Source of the DNA: Liolophura sinensis
Taxonomy: Eukaryota; Mollusca; Polyplacophora; Chitonida; Chitonidae
Assembly (NCBI RefSeq): GCF_032854445.1
Contig: NC_088302.1
Location: forward strand, 2,782,023-2,846,022
Length of the DNA stretch: 64,000 bases
Direction: 5' to 3'
Part shown: in pieces, positions 60,253 to 64,000 of the stretch
How positions within the stretch are numbered: the stretch's first letter is position 1
How the letters are laid out: each line of letters begins with the position of its first letter
Made by a program: the position numbers and the translations under genes
Notes under the pieces: generated by a model
Seen by the model: the letters and a program-made list of their open reading frames with translations, nothing else
Told to the model about the DNA's origin: nothing
The model's database searches: none

Positions 60253-60337
60253 CCCCATTCCCTCCAAGACAGCCGAGCAGTCAAGACGTGTTTTACCAAG
60301 ATCACAGCCAGTCTTCATTCATACATTTCACCCAGGT
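60253..60337 (+). repeat. 85-bp direct repeat, copy 2
   Basis: Identical by eye to 58413-58497 but without the acceptor- and donor-like flanks; it continues as gtgctgtaccgt. Confidence 0.9.
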
Positions 60338-60644
60338 GCTGTACCGTCTTGACTGCCAGACGTTACCCTCCAGGCTGCTTCCCCTTGTGAAACTATCCAA
60401 ACTCAGAAGGAAGGAAGGAAGGGAAAGGAACATATTTACAGATACCCCTACTCTCATACTGATTACCTCTGTCTTAAATAATAAATTCTCAGGCTGTGGC
60501 ACATGTGAAAACCCAGCAGAGCATTTGCGTTCTTTGTCCAGCATATATTTAACACTTGTTTCCCCAAAAGCCAGTCACGTGTCCACCCGACAACGTAAGA
60601 TAGTCTCGCAGGTGATTCGACCGCAGACAAACAGGTCTTACATT

Positions 60645-60662
60645 TGGCGCCCGAAATGGGAC
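60645..60662 (+). promoter_or_regulatory. Primer-binding site, tRNA-Lys type
   Basis: tggcgcccgaaatgggac, 16 of 18 bases as in the well-known tRNA-Lys primer site, two bases after the proposed LTR end. Confidence 0.75.
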
Positions 60663-60934
60663 GATCGTGATTGCGCTTTGGTGTTATTAAATATTGCTGA
60701 GACACTTTCATGACAGAGAATCAGTGACCTCTTGCCATTCTACGTCACCCTGTAGTAACAGCTGTTCACATCCATTTCATGTGATCTACAGTCTGTCAGT
60801 CTTCTTGTTCACAGCTACCTCCAGCAGTAAATCATATAGTGACACTCTCGTTGAGCTCGCACTGAAGTGATTAACTGTCTCTTTCCACTCTGACAAGCTT
60901 CACTCTTCAGATTAGCTACACCAAGCCACATATC

Positions 60935-62635
60935 ATGGCTGGTATTGAGCAGGGCACTTTGGAAAAACTGATGAAGTCTAGGCATATAGACTGCTCAAAG
61001 TCAGTGGCCTTAACTGACCTGCCTGAAGACACGAGAGAGGCTGACATTAAGGAGAGAGTGGAGGAGCTCTATGGTACGACGTCTAAAGTCATACATGTTC
61101 CTGGAGTGGTTCCCACCTTCTTGGTGGAATTTGCCAGCCAGGATACTATGCTTAGGGTGGGTCATACCATGCTGTTTAGGGAAGAGGAGGTCACAGTCAA
61201 TCAACTACCCCTTCCACACCCATTGGTGGAAAACATTTCAGCCAGTGGCCTGCCTGGATCGGTTGACAAAGGAGGCATCTCTAGATATGTCCAGAATGAA
61301 CTAGCAAAACAAAAATCTTGGATCTCTAGAGATGTCCAGGAGGAACTAGCAAAACAAAACTCTTGGATGCTGGACTTACTTCAGCGAAATAATGAAATGC
61401 TCATGAGGCAGATCACTGAGCTAATGAAGAATGCTTGTTTGGTTGCCTCTAGTGAGAAAGCCCCTGTGATGCCTAATATCCAGCCAACAACACCTACCCC
61501 ACCTGTAGTGGCTGATGGCCAGCCATTAGCATCTGCCCCAACTCCTGCCCCTGAGGTATTACGGCAGAAGACCTCATATGTGACAGCAGCCCATGTTCAT
61601 TCAGCAGCTGCCACACCAGTTGATCAACATACAAGTTCGGCACATAGCCCAATGCAAGCCCCTCAAGGGAGTCAGCAAATGCCCATCTTTTGGGAAAGGC
61701 CAAGCCCCCACTTTTACCGAGTGAAGCCATTCTCTGGAACCTACCCGGTGAAGAGTGGGGAAAGTTCTCATGAGGAATGGTGCCAACAAATGCGCATAAT
61801 TCAGGATGACCAGACGCTGACTGCATCGTCCAAACGTCAGCGGTTGATGAGCAGTTTGCTGTCACCAGCCCTTGATATGGTGCTAGGTCTTGGGGAGAAC
61901 AAGCAGCCAGACGAAATGATCTCTTACCTGAGACGGTTGTACAGAGGAAAAAAAGATGATGTCCTCACTTGGAAGCAATTCTTTTCTCTGACACCGACTC
62001 CCAGTGAGTTACCATCGGAGTACCTGATACGGCTTGAAGTCGAGCTGCAGAAGCTCAGACTAAGCAAGCCCATGTCTCAGACTGAAGTCGATCAAACTCG
62101 ACTTACACAGTTCCGCACGACCAATCGGAATCCAAACGTGTACAGCATTTTGAATGCACGCTTTCAAACTGGTGCATCTCCATCACTCCCGGAACTCATG
62201 GATGCAGTAAGGGATGTAGAAAAAGACGATGTGCTATTTCCCACCCAGGCAAAAGCCCGGAATCATGTACACAATACCTCTGAGACAGTGGAGTCTGGTA
62301 GTTCCGAACTCCGCGACTTAAAGGCTGACATACAGAAGATCTTTTCCCTTGTAAGTCAGACTCACTCCCTTACCAAACAACCTGATCAGGACCATCTGGT
62401 GAGAAACAAGGAGCAGGAGCCCAAGAAAAATGGTCAGAAGACAACTAAATTTCGCAGGTTCTGTCACAACTGCGGACAGTGGGATCACAGCAGACCCAGG
62501 TGCCGAAATTCTCCAAATCAGGCTTTGGTGTGGCAACGCACCAAGGAGAGAGATGACTTTTACACACAAATTCGCCAAAATGAGTCAAACTCCACCTCTG
62601 CGGATTTAAACTCCGAGGGGTCTCTGAGGCATTAA
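60935..62635 (+). CDS. Gag-like polyprotein with CCHC zinc knuckle (566 aa)
   Basis: Complete frame from ATG. Residues 20-85 form an RRM-like N-terminal domain (VALTDLPEDTREADIKERVE, then VVPTFLVEFAS) reminiscent of PNMA-family Gag proteins. Residues 115-165 form a coiled coil with a 15-residue tandem duplication (ISRYVQNELAKQKSW / ISRDVQEELAKQNSW). Residues 170-250 are a Pro/Ala/Thr-rich linker. Residues 260-435 are the capsid-like region (FSGTYPVKSGESSHEEWCQQ, WKQFFSLTPTPSELPSEYLI). A zinc knuckle follows at C510-C513-H518-C523. It packages retrotransposon RNA. No stop or shift interrupts it. The frame behind it switches by -1, as in Gag-Pol expression. Confidence 0.88.
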   Translation: MAGIEQGTLEKLMKSRHIDCSKSVALTDLPEDTREADIKERVEELYGTTSKVIHVPGVVPTFLVEFASQDTMLRVGHTMLFREEEVTVNQLPLPHPLVENISASGLPGSVDKGGISRYVQNELAKQKSWISRDVQEELAKQNSWMLDLLQRNNEMLMRQITELMKNACLVASSEKAPVMPNIQPTTPTPPVVADGQPLASAPTPAPEVLRQKTSYVTAAHVHSAAATPVDQHTSSAHSPMQAPQGSQQMPIFWERPSPHFYRVKPFSGTYPVKSGESSHEEWCQQMRIIQDDQTLTASSKRQRLMSSLLSPALDMVLGLGENKQPDEMISYLRRLYRGKKDDVLTWKQFFSLTPTPSELPSEYLIRLEVELQKLRLSKPMSQTEVDQTRLTQFRTTNRNPNVYSILNARFQTGASPSLPELMDAVRDVEKDDVLFPTQAKARNHVHNTSETVESGSSELRDLKADIQKIFSLVSQTHSLTKQPDQDHLVRNKEQEPKKNGQKTTKFRRFCHNCGQWDHSRPRCRNSPNQALVWQRTKERDDFYTQIRQNESNSTSADLNSEGSLRH

Positions 62636-62637
62636 AA

Positions 62638-63210
62638 GGACAATCAGAGACCCCGGCTTCCTCAAACCGTCCTACAGCAATCCGCAATAAGGGCTATTAT
62701 GACAAAAGGGCACATGCCATTAAACTTGAGTGTGGTGACAGATGGTACTGTGCGACGCTTTCGGATGCAGGGGGACATGTTGTGGAGCCAATTACAGGCC
62801 CAGAACAAGAAACCGCCCCGTCAGCAGTCAATTCACGGCCATTAAATCCGAACTGCCCAGAGTTTGTCCCACGGCAGCCGTTCCACCTACGACCTGATCA
62901 AGCCATTGAAGCATTGGAAAATCCTCCAGTGGAAACCCTCGTGGAAGATCAGCAAGGTGAAGTGGATAGTACTCCCGTGGCAGACAATGTGGACTCTGAA
63001 CCAGCGATGCCCACGACGGTGCAGACATCCTCAACTGATGACACCAGTCCCGGACGAGCCTCCAATGAGATGGACGAGGACATCCCTCTACCTGTGGAGA
63101 CCACGTCGCAGGACTCCATAAGACGCTCCGAACGCCAGAGGCAACCTCCCCGAAGGTTCACTTATGATCCATACGGGGTTGCCTACAGCAAGTATATGGT
63201 CTGGGTATAA
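62638..63210 (+). pseudogene. Remnant of pol C-terminus (integrase tail)
   Basis: Open frame continuing in the -1 phase behind Gag. After about 18 residues it jumps into NKGYYDKRAHAIKLECGDR, the segment following the integrase core in Gypsy-type pol, and ends with RRSERQRQPPRRFTYDPYG and a stop at 63208-63210. All enzymatic domains are missing, so a deletion near 62690 removed most of pol. Confidence 0.72.
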
Positions 63211-63512
63211 CCTGAGCAAACTCTCACATGGGTGCTTTGAACAGGGTACCCCAGTCCTTTTTGTTACTTTTTGTAGAATTTTGGGTAATAATGGATATCG
63301 CTCTTGATAAAGTACAGAATTTTGACATTACCCCTTTTTTCTGTCTGGTGATAAGTACCATTCCTTTTCCATTTAAAACTTCTAAAATTTTAAATATGCT
63401 CTGTATAGTGCACTACGCATGGTTTTTAAGAAATATGTAGGACCATTGGTAGGCAATATTGGCATGCTTTGTTCTTTTTTATCTGGCTCGCTTTTCTTAT
63501 GTTACAGGTCAA
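63211..63512 (+). other. AT-rich spacer behind the pol remnant
   Basis: No coding signal recognised. Confidence 0.4.
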
Positions 63513-63934
63513 TATGGAAGCATTACTGCTAGAGATCCAGTCCCTGAAAGCTGAGCTCATCAACGTCCAACTGGAGTGTGATGTATTCAGGAGAGAGCGA
63601 GAGGAAGCCAGAGCTTGCCTAGTAAGGACACTAAAGGACATTTTCAGGAAGAGAGACAGTCCACAGCCCACAGGGGACAGAGACGGCGCATGCATCTGAT
63701 CCCTCTACTGAGGTGACCAAGCCCATCAAGGCACGGAGCGTTGCTGTCACACCCAGCAGCCCCTCGACGGTGGACGACAGGCCTGGCGAACCCCCGGCTG
63801 CTATGCCCAGTATGGTTCATATGCCATGTAGCCCCTCGACGGCGGCGCATGCATCTAATCCCTCTACATCCAGCCTGAACATCGGGAAAGAGAGTCGACT
63901 GTACATTGCGCTCAGTCATCAGGCCAACACCTAG
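63513..63934 (+). other. Coding-like tail of the retroelement, function unknown
   Basis: An acceptor-like ttatgttacag precedes a short frame with a coiled coil (MEALLLEIQSLKAELINVQL, then REREEARACLVRTLKDIF), stopping at 63699. A second frame (63713-63934) is Ser/Pro-rich. The two share a 22-bp direct repeat (gcgcatgcatctRatccctc) near 63685 and 63845. Could be a spliced extra gene or a second Gag start. Confidence 0.35.
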
Positions 63935-64000
63935 AAGGACAGGCAAAAGAAGAACTGTCCAAACCTATGGCTGGCCCTTGGAATGAAAAGGAGGGCCACA

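Larger units (their letters stand above)
58046..60642 (+). repeat. Probable 5' LTR
   Basis: Starts TGTTATGTGC and ends GGTCTTACA two bases before the primer site, so it has TGT...ACA ends. A poly(A) signal AATAAA lies at 60480-60485. At 2.6 kb it is unusually long and contains an 85-bp direct repeat 1.8 kb apart. The second LTR needed to confirm it is not in the window. Confidence 0.5.
58046..64000 (+). mobile_element. LTR retrotransposon (Gypsy-like), Gag intact, pol deleted, 3' end outside
   Basis: Proposed order: 5' LTR (58046-60642), primer site (60645-60662), Gag (60935-62635), then a remnant of the end of pol (integrase C-terminus), then A/T-rich DNA and a Ser/Pro-rich coding-like tail. 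No protease, reverse transcriptase, RNase H or integrase core is present. It interrupts a SINE-A copy. A purine run at 63981-63995 could be the polypurine tract, with the 3' LTR beyond the window. Confidence 0.7.

Overview
This is animal (metazoan) genomic DNA. The genes have many small exons with GT-AG introns and open in phase with each other. Two tRNA-headed SINE families recur, and by rough sum about a fifth of the window is minisatellite. The gene content (an MSL3 chromatin protein, a SUEL-like lectin receptor, a MAM plus C-type-lectin gene) and the SINE tails, which I recall from mollusc sequences, point to a lophotrochozoan, probably a mollusc. That placement is inference.

Layout. 1-9976 (+): seven 3' exons of an MSL3 homologue (MRG domain, stop at 9974-9976). 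Its introns carry five different minisatellite arrays. 9977-13035: likely 3' UTR and intergenic DNA. 13036-14305: a dead Tc1/mariner transposon with intact terminal repeats. 14630-15975: a degenerate SINE, then a 30-bp minisatellite split by a SINE. 18175-24764 (-): a two-exon gene for a 115-residue cysteine-rich zinc-ribbon-like protein. Its single intron is filled by a ~5.6 kb Mutator-like element with ~520-bp inverted repeats and a decayed OTU-protease/transposase gene. 27523-30750: two large minisatellites. 31773-39460 (-): an intact eight-exon gene for a 680-residue type I membrane protein (signal peptide, SUEL-like domain, glycosylated stalk, one membrane segment, long acidic tail). 44236-45062: two SINEs in inverted orientation just upstream of the next gene. 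45127-52362 (+): a seven-exon secreted MAM plus C-type-lectin gene with lesions confined to the signal-peptide and MAM exons. 54140-54468 and 54670-57584: two more minisatellites, the second the largest in the window. 57765-64000: nested SINEs interrupted by an LTR retrotransposon with a lysine-tRNA-type primer site, a complete 566-residue Gag and a large pol deletion. It runs off the window edge.

The host genes do not form an operon or obvious pathway. MSL3 acts in chromatin. The SUEL and MAM/CTLD genes encode carbohydrate-binding or adhesion-type cell-surface and secreted proteins and may have immune or recognition roles, which is inference. The most unusual content is the intron-resident OTU-MULE, the two lectin-family genes and the Gag-only retroelement.
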